64,000 bases of DNA from Streptomyces sp. S.PNR 29 (GTDB taxonomy: Bacteria; Actinomycetota; Actinomycetes; Streptomycetales; Streptomycetaceae): the NCBI RefSeq assembly GCF_030386795.1, contig NZ_JANUQM010000002.1, positions 682,001-746,000 on the forward strand, in the 5' to 3' direction. Positions 29,259 to 38,095 of this stretch are shown piece by piece. The notes below the pieces were generated by a model. It did not search any database. It was not told where the DNA came from and saw nothing but the letters and a program-made list of their open reading frames with translations. How positions within the stretch are numbered: the first letter of the stretch is position 1; the number at the start of each line of letters is the position of its first letter. The translations under genes and the position numbers were made by a program.

Positions 29259-29291
29259 GTATGCGGTAGGCGCGATCCGTCGTACCCTTGC

Positions 29292-29318
29292 GGGGTCCAG
29301 CACTGTCTGCTGGGCCCC
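29292..29318 (+). terminator. Weak hairpin between tpiA and secG
   Basis: An 11-bp stem with one G-U pair (29292-29302 and 29308-29318) and a 5-base loop, between tpiA and secG. It may be a partial terminator. Confidence 0.4.
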
Positions 29319-29353
29319 GTCGTCCATCCGAATCCGAGGAAGTTGGTCCAGCC

Positions 29354-29590
29354 GTGGTTTTGGGGTTCTCGATCGCCCTGATCGTCTTCAGCCTGCTGCT
29401 GATGCTGCTGGTGCTGATGCACAAGGGGAAGGGCGGCGGCCTCTCCGACATGTTCGGTGGCGGCATGCAGTCGTCCGTCGGCGGCTCCTCCGTCGCCGAG
29501 CGCAACCTCGACCGGATCACCGTGGTGATCGGTCTGCTGTGGTTCGCGTGCATTGTCGTGCTCGGCATCCTGATGAAGGTGAACAACTGA
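29354..29590 (+). CDS. secG: Preprotein translocase subunit SecG
   Basis: A 78-residue membrane protein with two hydrophobic helices (about residues 2-21 and 53-73) and the loop MHKGKGGGLSDMFGGGMQSS, a standard SecG feature. SecG supports the SecYEG channel during SecA-driven export. The GTG at 29354 follows GAGGAAG and gives the normal short N-terminus; the longer frame to 29288 is non-conserved. Its place after tpiA is the usual actinobacterial arrangement. Confidence 0.92.
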   Translation: MVLGFSIALIVFSLLLMLLVLMHKGKGGGLSDMFGGGMQSSVGGSSVAERNLDRITVVIGLLWFACIVVLGILMKVNN

Positions 29591-29621
29591 TCAGTGCCGC
29601 ACACGCGGTGCGCACTTCCGC

Positions 29622-29731
29622 ACGTAAGGCCCCATGTCCGGTGCGCGTTCCTGAGCGCGGCCTATCATGGGGCTTGCGTCTAGATGTGGGGGCTGTAACT
29701 CCAATCACTGGACGCGCGTTGGGCCTTACGT
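29622..29731. repeat. Spaced 11-bp inverted repeat around the rbpA-like promoter
   Basis: ACGTAAGGCCC (29622-29632) is the exact inverse of GGGCCTTACGT (29721-29731). The right copy abuts the -10 box of the candidate rbpA-like promoter. A second partial pair (GCCCCATG 29629-29636 with CATGGGGC 29667-29674) shares the left arm. These could be paired regulator sites or alternative RNA arms. Confidence 0.4.
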
Positions 29732-29736
29732 AGACT
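29708..29736 (+). promoter_or_regulatory. Candidate rbpA-like promoter
   Basis: CTGGAC (29708-29713) and TAGACT (29731-29736) with a 17-base spacer; TAGACT fits the Streptomyces vegetative -10 box. The start site would be near 29743, giving a 60-base leader. Confidence 0.5.
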
Positions 29737-29802
29737 GAGGCGCTCGCAGCGAAGCGAAACGCCGACTCGCTTCGGTGCACCATCACGCAGGGAGTTACGA
29801 CC

Positions 29803-30138
29803 GTGGCAAGTGGCAACGCGATCCGAGGAAGCCGGGTCGGGGCGGGGCCGATGGGCGAGGCCGAGCGTGGCGAGTCCGCGCCGCGTCTGCGCGTCTCCTT
29901 CTGGTGCTCCAACGGGCACGAGACCCAGCCGAGCTTCGCCAGCGACGCGCAGGTCCCCGACACCTGGGACTGCCCCCGTTGCGGCTTTCCGGCCGGCCAG
30001 GACCGGGACAACCCGCCGGACCCGCCGCGCACCGAGCCCTACAAGACGCACCTGGCGTATGTGCGGGAGCGCCGCAGCGACGCGGACGGCGAGGCGATCC
30101 TCGCCGAGGCGCTCGCCAAACTGCGGGGCGAGATCTAG
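29803..30138 (+). CDS. rbpA: RbpA-family RNA polymerase-binding protein (divergent member)
   Basis: A 111-residue RbpA-type transcription factor. RbpA binds the principal sigma factor and RNA polymerase and helps open promoters. Recognisable parts are AIRGSRVG at the N-terminus, a Cys-rich core (FWCSNGHET.., CPRCGFPAG) and the sigma-interaction helix YKTHLAYVRERRS (compare RTHWDMLLERRS in housekeeping RbpA). It is more divergent than the usual protein, so it may be the second streptomycete paralogue rather than the main RbpA. The GTG follows CAGGGAG. It has its own promoter after secG and ends at a GAAA-capped hairpin. Confidence 0.82.
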   Translation: MASGNAIRGSRVGAGPMGEAERGESAPRLRVSFWCSNGHETQPSFASDAQVPDTWDCPRCGFPAGQDRDNPPDPPRTEPYKTHLAYVRERRSDADGEAILAEALAKLRGEI

Positions 30139-30147
30139 GAGTTGAGA

Positions 30148-30177
30148 CCGGCCGGGCATCGAAAGGTGCCTGGCCGG
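30148..30177 (+). terminator. Terminator of the rbpA-like gene
   Basis: A 13-bp stem with two G-U pairs (30148-30160 and 30165-30177) capped by a stable GAAA tetraloop, 10 bases after the stop codon. Confidence 0.65.
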
Positions 30178-30293
30178 AGCTGTTTCGCGGCTCCGCGCAC
30201 GGGTCTGCGCACGACGACTCCGGGACCGATTGTCAGTGGTGCCCTCTACGGTTTGTGCATCGGTTCGGACGGCCGAATCGTGAGGGGGGAGTC

Positions 30294-31562
30294 ATGGCGA
30301 CGGTCGAGGTGGCGGGAGTGCGTGCGCCCGCGTGGCGTGGCGGGTTCGGGCGGCTGTGGAGCGCCGCCGTGCTCTCCGGTTTCGGTGATGCGCTGCGGAC
30401 GGCCGCGCTGCCCCTGCTGGCCGCGTCGCTGACCGACGAGCCGCTGCTCATCGCGTCCGTCGCCGCCTGCGGCTACCTGCCGTGGATCGTCTTCGGGCTG
30501 CTCGGCGGAGCCGTCGCCGACCGCGTGGACCAGCGGCGCGCGATGTGGGCAGTGGACGCGGTACGCGGCCTGCTGGTCGCGGGCTTCGCGGTGGCCGTCG
30601 AGCTGGGGCACGCCTCGATCTCCCTGCTGATCGCGCTGGCCTTCGCCCTCACCACCCTGCAGACGCTCTTCGACAACGCCGCGACGGCGTTGCTGCCCGC
30701 CCTGGTGGATTCCGACACGCTCGACAGCGCGAACGCGCGCCTGATGACCGGCCAGCGCATCGCCGGTGGTCTGCTGGGCGGGCCGGCCGTGCCGCTGCTG
30801 CTGGCGGCGGGGGCCGCCGTGCCGTTCGCCACCGACGCCGTCACCTTCCTGGTGGCCGCCGCGCTGGTGGCCTCGCTGCGCGTCGCCGTGCCCGAGCGGA
30901 AGCCGAGGCCGTCGGGCTGCACCCTGCGCCGGGAGATCGCGGACGGACTGCGCGCCCTCGGCCGCGACCGGGTGCTGCGCGGCCTGTGCGCCGCCACGGC
31001 GCTGTGCAACATCGGCATGGGCGCCCTCATCGCCACCCTCGTCGTCCTGGTGACCGGCTGGCTGGACGCGGGCAACGCCGGATACGCGGCGGCCGCGACC
31101 GCGTACACGGTCGGCAGCCTGGCCGGGGGAGTGGTCAATCGCCGGCTCGCCGCCCGCACCGGGCGGATGCGCGCGGTCCTGCTCGCCGGGTGCACGCAGA
31201 TCTGCGCGCTCGTCGTCATCGGCTCGGTACGCAGCCTGACCGCGCTGGTGGCAGCCATGGCCGTGTTCGGCTTCATGGGCATGGTGTGGAACGTCAACCA
31301 GACGACGCTGATGCAGGAGCGCAGCCCCGCCGGGATGCTGGGCCGGGTCAGCTCGGCCTTCCGCACGCTCGCGGTGGCCGGAGCGCCCCTCGGCGCCCTG
31401 CTGGGCGGCGCCGTCGCCACGGCCTGGGGACCGAACACCCCCGCACTGCTCGCGGCGGCCTTCTTCGTCCTGTCCGTCACCGCGCTGATACCGGCGCGCA
31501 AGCCGGACGTACCTGTTGTTGCGCCGGACGACGACAGGACGGCGGATCACCTCACCCGCTGA
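30294..31562 (+). CDS. MFS transporter, enterobactin-exporter/MFS_3-like
   Basis: A 422-residue, 12-helix major facilitator of the drug or siderophore exporter type. The first cytoplasmic loop is GAVADRVDQRRAM, a form of the GxxxDRxxRR motif, and FDNAATALLPALVD is typical of the MFS_3/EntS-like group. ATG 30294 follows AGGGGGGA. It could export a metabolite or drug; the substrate is not predictable. No regulator is adjacent, and it stands alone between the rbpA-like gene and pgi. Confidence 0.85.
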   Translation: MATVEVAGVRAPAWRGGFGRLWSAAVLSGFGDALRTAALPLLAASLTDEPLLIASVAACGYLPWIVFGLLGGAVADRVDQRRAMWAVDAVRGLLVAGFAVAVELGHASISLLIALAFALTTLQTLFDNAATALLPALVDSDTLDSANARLMTGQRIAGGLLGGPAVPLLLAAGAAVPFATDAVTFLVAAALVASLRVAVPERKPRPSGCTLRREIADGLRALGRDRVLRGLCAATALCNIGMGALIATLVVLVTGWLDAGNAGYAAAATAYTVGSLAGGVVNRRLAARTGRMRAVLLAGCTQICALVVIGSVRSLTALVAAMAVFGFMGMVWNVNQTTLMQERSPAGMLGRVSSAFRTLAVAGAPLGALLGGAVATAWGPNTPALLAAAFFVLSVTALIPARKPDVPVVAPDDDRTADHLTR

Positions 31563-31604
31563 TCAATTAGGTTGGGACCGGCAGCGGGGCAGTGAACGCA
31601 GCAG

Positions 31605-31628
31605 GACAGCTGCGACAGCTGGGACAGG
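31605..31628 (+). repeat. Short 9-bp direct repeats in the pgi leader
   Basis: GACAGCTGC (31605-31613) and GACAGCTGG (31614-31622), followed by a partial GACAGG, lie in tandem 25-48 bases ahead of the pgi ATG. They may be a regulator site or simple repeat slippage. Confidence 0.35.
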
Positions 31629-31652
31629 TAGGAAAGAGGGCTGAAGTCCGAC

Positions 31653-33308
31653 ATGAACGCAGACGGCCGTACCAGACTCAACCAGACGCCCGAGTGGACC
31701 GCGCTGGCCAAGCACCGTGAGGAACTCGGCGAGGTGCAGCTGCGCGAGCTGTTCGCCGCCGACCCCGGCCGCGGCTCCGGCCACCGGCTGCAGGTCGGCG
31801 ACCTGTACGTCGACTACTCCAAGCACCTCGTCACCGACGAGACCCTGCGGTTGCTGCGGGAACTGGCCGCCGCCACCGATGTGTTCGGCCTGAGGGACGC
31901 CATGTTCCGCGGCGAGAAGATCAACACGACCGAGCACCGGGCCGTGCTGCACACCGCGCTCAGGGCGCCGCGCGACGCGGTGATCGAGGTCGACGGGGAG
32001 AACGTCGTGCCGGCGGTGCACGCCGTGCTCGACAAGATGGCCGACTTCGCGGGGCGGGTCCGCTCCGGCGCGTGGACCGGCCACACCGGCAAGCGGATCA
32101 GGAATGTCGTCAACGTCGGCATCGGCGGCTCCGACCTCGGCCCGGCCATGGCGTACGAGGTGCTGCGCAGCTACACCGACCGCGATCTGACAGTCCGCTT
32201 CGTCTCCAACGTCGACGGCGCCGACCTGCACGAGGCCACCCGCGATCTGGACGCCGCGGAGACGCTGTTCATCGTCGCCTCCAAGACGTTCACCACCATC
32301 GAGACGGTCACGAACGCCACCTCGGCCCGCAACTGGCTGCTGCGGGAGCTGAACGCCGGGCAGGAGGCCGTAGCCAAGCACTTCGTGGCGCTGTCGACGA
32401 ACGCCGAGAAGGTCGCGGAGTTCGGCATCGACACGGCCAACATGTTCGAGTTCTGGGACTGGGTCGGCGGCCGCTACTCCTACGACTCCGCCATCGGTCT
32501 GTCCCTGATGATCGCCATCGGCCCGGACCGGTTCCGGGAGATGCTCGACGGGTTCAGGATCGTCGACGAGCACTTCAGGACCGCGCCCGCCGAGTCCAAC
32601 GTGCCGTTGCTGCTGGGTCTGTTGGGCATCTGGTACGGCAACTTCCACGGCGCCCAGTCGCACGCCGTGCTGCCCTACAGCCACTACCTGTCCAAGTTCA
32701 CCGCCTATCTGCAGCAGCTGGACATGGAGTCCAACGGCAAGTACGTCGACCGGGACGGCCGTGCGGTGGAGTGGGAGACCGGGCCGGTGGTGTGGGGCAC
32801 GCCGGGCACCAACGGGCAGCACGCGTACTACCAACTCATCCACCAGGGAACGAAGTTGATCCCGGCGGACTTCATCGGTTTCGCCGAGCCGGTGGCCGAG
32901 CTGAGCGACGAGCTGAAGGCACAGCATGACCTGCTGATGGCCAACTTCTTCGCCCAGACGCAGGCGCTGGCCTTCGGCAAGACGCCGGACGAGGTGCGTG
33001 CGGAGGGGGTGCCGGAGGAGCTGGTGCCGCACAAGACGTTCCAGGGCAACCACCCGACGACCACGATCCTGGCGCGCGAGCTGACGCCGTCCGTGCTCGG
33101 TCAGCTCGTCGCCCTCTACGAGCACAAGGTGTTCGTGCAGGGCGCGATCTGGAACATCGACTCCTTCGACCAGTGGGGCGTGGAGCTCGGCAAGGTCCTC
33201 GCCAAGCGCGTCGAACCCGCCCTCACCGAGGGGGCGGAAGTCGCGGGCCTCGACGCGTCGACGCAGGCCCTGGTCGCCACCTACCGGGAGCTGCGCGGCC
33301 GGCGCTGA
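31653..33308 (+). CDS. pgi: Glucose-6-phosphate isomerase
   Basis: A 551-residue phosphoglucose isomerase, which interconverts glucose-6-phosphate and fructose-6-phosphate. Landmarks are [14 protein letters not shown], the phosphate site [17 protein letters not shown] with the signature around residue 270, the ring-opening His and catalytic Glu region [15 protein letters not shown], and the C-terminal [10 protein letters not shown]. Length is normal for the bacterial enzyme. ATG 31653 has GAAAGAGGG upstream. It is monocistronic here. Confidence 0.97.
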   Translation: MNADGRTRLNQTPEWTALAKHREELGEVQLRELFAADPGRGSGHRLQVGDLYVDYSKHLVTDETLRLLRELAAATDVFGLRDAMFRGEKINTTEHRAVLHTALRAPRDAVIEVDGENVVPAVHAVLDKMADFAGRVRSGAWTGHTGKRIRNVVNVGIGGSDLGPAMAYEVLRSYTDRDLTVRFVSNVDGADLHEATRDLDAAETLFIVASKTFTTIETVTNATSARNWLLRELNAGQEAVAKHFVALSTNAEKVAEFGIDTANMFEFWDWVGGRYSYDSAIGLSLMIAIGPDRFREMLDGFRIVDEHFRTAPAESNVPLLLGLLGIWYGNFHGAQSHAVLPYSHYLSKFTAYLQQLDMESNGKYVDRDGRAVEWETGPVVWGTPGTNGQHAYYQLIHQGTKLIPADFIGFAEPVAELSDELKAQHDLLMANFFAQTQALAFGKTPDEVRAEGVPEELVPHKTFQGNHPTTTILARELTPSVLGQLVALYEHKVFVQGAIWNIDSFDQWGVELGKVLAKRVEPALTEGAEVAGLDASTQALVATYRELRGRR

Positions 33309-33398
33309 GCGCGGGGACGGGAAGCGGGCGGTGCGTGACCGGCCGCTTCCCGTAGACTCCCTCGCGATCATGGACACGATCACTCGGGGGAGTGCAAG

Positions 33399-34361
33399 GT
33401 GACTAGTCCACGGCCCAGTTGGACCGGCGGCACGCTGACCGCGCGGACCTTTCTGAAGCCCCATCGTGTGGCGCGTGCGGTGTTCCATCCGACGTGGATC
33501 CCGGGCTCGCTCGACCCGACGGTGGACGTGCTCAAGCGCGTGCGGGTCATCGCCGGGGCGGTCGCGGCCCTCGGTGTCTACACCTACGTCGAAGGCGGTT
33601 TCGCGTTCGAGGAGATGCTGGACAACGCGGCGACCGCCTCCGTCGTCCTGCTGTTCCTCACTCCGGTCACGGTCGGCGTGATGCTCTACGTCTGGCAACG
33701 CTCGGGCGGCGGTACCGCGCGGCAGCTGCGCGAGCCGCTCGTCGCCTCGCTCAAGCTGCTGCTGCTGTTCGTCGGTTCGGTCGTCGCGACGGTCCTGGCC
33801 TTCGGGCTGTCGCAGGAGATGGGCACGCTGGTGCGGGTGCTGGTCGGGCTCGCCGGTCTCTGGGCGGTCTGCTTCGTGGGTGCCGGCGCCTTCTTCGTCT
33901 CCGGCAACTTTTTCGGCACCGCCGCAGTGCACCGCTGCCTGCCGCCGCTGCTCGCCGCGGTCACCAGCTGGCTGATGGCCCTCTTCGACCTCGTGACGGG
34001 CGACCTGCACGGCCTCGGCCTCACGCTGGGGATCGTCTTCATCCTGGGGGCCCCGCTCACGGTCACCGGGATAGCGCTGCTGGAGATGAGGCGGCTGAAG
34101 CGGCACTACGGCATCCGGCTGCTCGCCCACCCGGCCACCCTGCCGCGCATCACACCGCCGCCCCCGCCGATGCCTCCGGCGACGCCGCCGTACGTGCCGG
34201 CACCGGGGCAGCCCTACGGCAACCCGTACGGCAACCCGTACGGTGTCCCACCCCAGGGCGGCCCCTACGGCCACCCGTACGCACCACCCGGCTCCGGAAA
34301 CCCGTACGCGCCCCAGCCGCCGTACCACCCGCAGGGCCCCTACGGTCCCTACGGCGGCTGA
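33399..34361 (+). CDS. Membrane protein with Pro/Tyr/Gly-rich tail, function unknown
   Basis: A 320-residue protein with about four to five hydrophobic helices (from about residues 50-245), ending in a 70-residue tail of PYGNPYG-like repeats rich in Pro, Tyr and Gly. Such tails are common in streptomycete membrane proteins and may act as flexible extracellular or cytoplasmic linkers. I recognise no enzyme or transporter motif. The GTG at 33399 follows GGGGGAG. It ends 17 bases before the convergent FtsX-type gene. The tandem GGCAACCCGTACGG repeats could be length-variable. Confidence 0.65.
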   Translation: MTSPRPSWTGGTLTARTFLKPHRVARAVFHPTWIPGSLDPTVDVLKRVRVIAGAVAALGVYTYVEGGFAFEEMLDNAATASVVLLFLTPVTVGVMLYVWQRSGGGTARQLREPLVASLKLLLLFVGSVVATVLAFGLSQEMGTLVRVLVGLAGLWAVCFVGAGAFFVSGNFFGTAAVHRCLPPLLAAVTSWLMALFDLVTGDLHGLGLTLGIVFILGAPLTVTGIALLEMRRLKRHYGIRLLAHPATLPRITPPPPPMPPATPPYVPAPGQPYGNPYGNPYGVPPQGGPYGHPYAPPGSGNPYAPQPPYHPQGPYGPYGG

Positions 34362-34378
34362 CACGCGGGACGGTGCGG

Positions 34379-36661
34379 TCAGGCGACCGCGCTCAGGGTG
34401 TCCGCGAGCCGGCGGCGTGCCGCACGGCCCGCCGGCAGGGCGGCGAGTGCTGCCGCGCCCAGCACGGCGGCCGTGCCGAGCAGCAGCAGAAGGACGGCGG
34501 ACGGGCCCTGGGCGATGCCGGCGCCGATGCCGTTCGACCTGCCCTGGGCGTCGATCAGCCAGTGGGCGAGCGGCAGCCCCAGGGCCATGGCGACGAGCAC
34601 GGCCGCCAGCGCCGTACAGCCGGTGGCCGTGACCGTGATGGCCGTGATCTGCCGTGGGGACAGGCCGATGGCCTTCAGCGCCAGCAGGTCCCGTTCGGAC
34701 TCGCGGACCGTACCGCCGATCGCGGTCAGCAGTTCGATGAGCCCGATGAGGGCGAGCACGGCGATCAGGCCGAGGACCACTCCCCGGAGCGGCGAGAGCC
34801 CGTCGGCCGGGTTCGTGACCGTGTGCACGTCCAGATGACCGCCTCCGGCCGTCGCCAGGCGGTCGGCGACCTCGTGCGGGTCGGCGCCGGGAGCCAGCCG
34901 CAGCTGGTAGAGGGTCGGGCGGAGCTGCGGGTCGTTCTCGCGGAGGGTGTCGAGGGAGGTGGAGATGACCCGGCCGGCGTTCTCCGGTTCGATGCTGCGG
35001 CCCACGATGTGCAGGATCTGCGGCTGGTCGCCGATGGTCATCCGCACCCAGTCGCCGACGTGCACGTCCAGCAGGTCCAGCAGCCCCTGCCCGGCCACCG
35101 CCTCGTCCGGCCCGTCGGCGGTGCGGCCCTCGGCGAGGGCGTACGGGTAGGGATCCTCACGGGTGCCGAGGCCGCGCAGAGCGATGGTGGCGGTCTGGCC
35201 CGGGACCAGGGCGGCCACCTCGACGCCCGGGTAGGCGGCGGCGACCTGCGGATCGCGCTCCAGCAGGGTACGGGCCGCCCGGTCGCTCAGACCGGTGTCC
35301 GCGCGGACGGCGAGCGCGGCCGGGAGGCCGACCTGCTCGGGCCTGCTGTGGAAGCGGTCGATGGTGGTCCACGCGCTCATCGCCACCACGATCAGCAGCA
35401 GCGGCAGTGCGAGCCGCGCGACCGTGGCCAGTGAGCGGGGGCGGCGGGTGAACGCCCTGTGCCAGCCCAGGACCAGCGCGGGCGGCACCCGCACCCCGAG
35501 CGCCCGGCGTGCCACCCCCGACAGCCGCCCGCCCAGCGGCGCCGCCGGCCGCGGCACCGGCACCGGAGACACCCGCCCCGCCCGCCACGCCGCGAGCCCG
35601 GTGGTCGCCCCGATGAACAGCACCGCGCCCACCGGCACCGCGAACAGCGCCACGGTGTGCCCGGGCAGCCCCTGCCACACGCCGACCGCGTCCCCGAGCC
35701 GCCCCGGGATGCGGCCGCCCAGTACCTGGGTGAGCGCGGCGGCGGCCACCGCGCCGAGGAGCGCGTAGGCGAGGTGCTGGAGCAGGAACACGCGGACGAC
35801 CTGGCCGGGGGTGAAGCCGATCGCCTTCAGCACCGAGATGTCCCGCAGATGGCCGCGGATACGGGTGCCGATCGCCCCGTGCACGGCGAACCCGGCGGCG
35901 ACCAGCGCACCCAGCCCGAACAGGCCCAGCACCTGGCCGAGCAGCCGGTTGTCGCCCTGTGCCTCGGCGCGTGCCTGCTGCCAGGTCGAGACCTCGCCGA
36001 TCGCGCCCGCGCCCAGCACGGTCACCGCGCGCTGGACGGCGTAGTCCGTGTCCCCGGGGTCGGTCAGCCGCAGCCCGATCACCTGAGCGTCCGGGGCGCG
36101 CACGGCGGACGGCAGCGCCCACACCAGCCCCGGCTGCTCACCCGGCCGGTAGCGTGGCTCGGCGCTGTCGGCGACGCCCAGGACGGTCAGCCTGCGTGCG
36201 GTGCCGGGCAGGGTGAGCTTGTCGCCGGGCTCGGCCAGCAGGGCGCGGGCCAGACGGCTCTCCAGGACCACGCCGTCGGGTGTCGCCGGGTCCAGCCAGC
36301 GCCCGGAGGTGAGCAGCGGACGGCCCACGGAGGGCCGCTGCGTGGTGCCGCGCAGTTCCACGGAGGCGCGGGTGCCCCGTGAGGCGACGGTGGCGGAGGC
36401 GGTGGGGTAGGGGCCCGCGACGGAGTCGACGCCCTCCAGCGTGGTCAGCTTCCCGGTGTCGGTGGAGGGGGCGGTGTGCAGCCACACGTGGGCGCCGTGG
36501 GACTGGGTGAAGACGCGTTGCCAGGGGTTGGTCGCGTACCCGAAGAGCGCGGTGGCCAGCAGCAGCGACACGACGATGCCCGCGGTGGCGAGGACGAGGA
36601 ACAGCGCCTCGCCGCGGTGCGTCCGCAGATCGGAGTGCGCCCAGCGCAGGGTGGCTCGCAC
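34379..36661 (-). CDS. FtsX-type ABC transporter permease
   Basis: A 760-residue MacB/LolC-like permease with a short N-terminal helix, a large extracytoplasmic region and two FtsX modules (about residues 245-365 and 640-750), eight to ten helices in all. It carries the family hallmark GFTPGQVVRVF and GLSPRQITAITV, the positions where coupling helices meet the ATPase. Such transporters export peptides, lipids or antibiotics or act as mechanotransmitters. It is the third gene after the PadR regulator and ATPase, on the same strand. The GTG start lies 42 bases after the ATPase stop. Confidence 0.88.
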   Translation of the reverse strand: MRATLRWAHSDLRTHRGEALFLVLATAGIVVSLLLATALFGYATNPWQRVFTQSHGAHVWLHTAPSTDTGKLTTLEGVDSVAGPYPTASATVASRGTRASVELRGTTQRPSVGRPLLTSGRWLDPATPDGVVLESRLARALLAEPGDKLTLPGTARRLTVLGVADSAEPRYRPGEQPGLVWALPSAVRAPDAQVIGLRLTDPGDTDYAVQRAVTVLGAGAIGEVSTWQQARAEAQGDNRLLGQVLGLFGLGALVAAGFAVHGAIGTRIRGHLRDISVLKAIGFTPGQVVRVFLLQHLAYALLGAVAAAALTQVLGGRIPGRLGDAVGVWQGLPGHTVALFAVPVGAVLFIGATTGLAAWRAGRVSPVPVPRPAAPLGGRLSGVARRALGVRVPPALVLGWHRAFTRRPRSLATVARLALPLLLIVVAMSAWTTIDRFHSRPEQVGLPAALAVRADTGLSDRAARTLLERDPQVAAAYPGVEVAALVPGQTATIALRGLGTREDPYPYALAEGRTADGPDEAVAGQGLLDLLDVHVGDWVRMTIGDQPQILHIVGRSIEPENAGRVISTSLDTLRENDPQLRPTLYQLRLAPGADPHEVADRLATAGGGHLDVHTVTNPADGLSPLRGVVLGLIAVLALIGLIELLTAIGGTVRESERDLLALKAIGLSPRQITAITVTATGCTALAAVLVAMALGLPLAHWLIDAQGRSNGIGAGIAQGPSAVLLLLLGTAAVLGAAALAALPAGRAARRRLADTLSAVA

Positions 36662-36703
36662 GGGCGTCAGCCCCTCGGTACGCGACGGTCGTACATCCGC
36701 ATG

Positions 36704-37459
36704 TCAGTCCTTGAGCTCCAGCACACCGGACGTTCCGGAGCGGCGCGACGGTGTGCCGCCGTCCAGCTCCGCGTCGTCCACGATCCGCCCGTCGAAGAAG
36801 CTGATCACCCGGTCCGCCGCGCTGGCCAGCCGCGCGTCATGGGTGACCAGCAGGATCGTCTGGCCGCGCTGGTGGAAGCGGGACAGCAGCCGCATCACCT
36901 CGCGGGTGCCCTTGCTGTCCAGGCTGCCCGCGGGCTCGTCGGCCAGCAGCAGCGGCGGATGGTTGACCAGGGCCCGGGCCAGCGCGACCCGCTGCTGCTC
37001 ACCGCCGGACAGCTCGCCCGGCATGCTGCGCTCCTTGCCCGCGAGCCCCAGTTCCGCCAGCAGCTCCTCCCGCTCGGCGCGCGCCCGCTTCGGCGGCACC
37101 CCGGCGAGCAGGGCGGGCAGCTCGACGTTGTCGGCGACGGACAGGTTCGACACCAGGTTGAAGAACTGGAAGACGATCCCGATGCGCTTGCGCCGCTCCA
37201 CGGCCCAGCGCGCCTCGCTGTAGGCGTCCGTGCACTCACCGTCCAGCCAGATGCTGCCGGCGTCCGGCCGCTGGAGCCCGCCGAGCAGGTGCAGCAGAGT
37301 CGACTTGCCCGCACCGGACGGCCCGGTGATCGCCACGAACTCACCCGGCGTCACCCGCAGATCGACCCCGCGCACGGCATGGGCGGGTGCGCCCTCGCCG
37401 TGGTGCGTCTTCACCAGCCCCTCGGCGCGCAGCACAGGAGCGGGACGGTCGTCGCTCAC
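36704..37459 (-). CDS. ABC transporter ATPase, MacB/LolD type
   Basis: A 251-residue ATPase. It has Walker A GPSGAGKST, Q-loop VFQFFNLVSNLS, signature LSGGEQQRVA, Walker B PPLLLADEPAGSLDSKG and switch His in VTHDARL. The pattern VSNLSVADNVELP is typical of LolD/MacB-type partners of FtsX permeases. The GTG start overlaps the PadR stop (GTGA), so the pair is translationally coupled; a start nine residues earlier is less likely. It powers the permease encoded just downstream. Confidence 0.92.
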   Translation of the reverse strand: MSDDRPAPVLRAEGLVKTHHGEGAPAHAVRGVDLRVTPGEFVAITGPSGAGKSTLLHLLGGLQRPDAGSIWLDGECTDAYSEARWAVERRKRIGIVFQFFNLVSNLSVADNVELPALLAGVPPKRARAEREELLAELGLAGKERSMPGELSGGEQQRVALARALVNHPPLLLADEPAGSLDSKGTREVMRLLSRFHQRGQTILLVTHDARLASAADRVISFFDGRIVDDAELDGGTPSRRSGTSGVLELKD

Positions 37460-37971
37460 TCCAGCTCCTCCAGCTCTTCCTGGCACCGCTCCAGCCAGTC
37501 GAGGTCGGCCTGCAGGTGCAGCATCGCGCCCTCGATCAGCAGGTGGGCGATGCGGTTGTCCCGGTCTTCGGCGGCGGCCAGTTTCGACAGTTGACGCATG
37601 GTGTTCAGGTACTGGCGCCGCTGCTTGTTGATGAGGGCGATCTGGTCGGCGAGACCGGTCTGCGGGGCGAGCGCCAGCTTCATGAAGAACTCGTCCCGCA
37701 CCCGAGGCTCGTCCTCGGGCTCCTCGAACCAGGCGCGCAGCGCCTGACGCCCGGCGTCGGTGAGGTGGTAGACCTTCTTGTTGGGCCGGCTCGACTGCTC
37801 GACGTCCTCGCCCTCGATCAGTCCGGACTTCTCGAGGCGGCCGAGGGTCACATAGATCTGGCCGACGTTCGGCTGAGGGTACGCGGAGCCCAGCAGTTGC
37901 TCAAGGTCCTGCTTGAGCTCGTAGCCGTGGGCCGGGCCACGGGCGAGCAGGGCCAGGAGGGGCAGCCGCAC
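37456..37971 (-). CDS. PadR-family transcriptional regulator
   Basis: A 171-residue PadR repressor. The winged helix reads LLALLARGPAHGYELKQDLE (residues 5-24), with GQIYVTLGRLEKSGLIE next, then a C-terminal dimerisation helix bundle (Vir_act_alpha_C type). It is the first gene of the exporter operon, and its stop overlaps the ATPase start. A palindrome of the form ATACCTAACAGGTAT lies in the intergenic region 54 bases upstream. PadR repressors commonly autoregulate and sense phenolic or drug ligands, so this one may sense the transported compound. The start is a GTG after GAGGAGGAG. Confidence 0.9.
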   Translation of the reverse strand: MRLPLLALLARGPAHGYELKQDLEQLLGSAYPQPNVGQIYVTLGRLEKSGLIEGEDVEQSSRPNKKVYHLTDAGRQALRAWFEEPEDEPRVRDEFFMKLALAPQTGLADQIALINKQRRQYLNTMRQLSKLAAAEDRDNRIAHLLIEGAMLHLQADLDWLERCQEELEELE

Positions 37972-38024
37972 TCGTGCTCTCCTCCTCGCATCCTTGTAAT
38001 GTGCCGCAGGCCCTAGTATCGCCC

Positions 38025-38039
38025 ATACCTAACAGGTAT
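38025..38039. promoter_or_regulatory. Operator-like palindrome ATACCTAACAGGTAT
   Basis: A 15-bp palindrome (ATACCT-AAC-AGGTAT) in the 124-bp divergent spacer between the PadR gene and a sugar-binding protein gene. A copy in the opposite orientation lies at 39371-39387 on the other side of the binding protein gene. The copies share ACCTAACAGGT exactly as reverse complements. Confidence 0.6.
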
Positions 38040-38095
38040 ACATGGCCTCTGACTCCGGGCAAGGGTGCCCGGTGCCGGTGTACAGGGAGGAACCT

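Noticed and set aside
29775..30293. Frame joining the rbpA-like region to the MFS gene as one protein
   Set aside because: The N-terminal part is an out-of-frame reading of the rbpA-like gene; the MFS start at 30294 has a strong ribosome site.
34180..34350. CCGTACGGCAAC repeats in the tail of the membrane protein as a mobile or CRISPR-like array
   Set aside because: Coding repeats (PYGNPYG) of a simple Pro/Tyr tail; no spacers or cas genes.
38042..38095. Upstream ATG at 38042 for the unanchored binding protein
   Set aside because: No ribosome site, and it would extend the product before the signal peptide; the ATG at 38096 follows GGGAGGAA.
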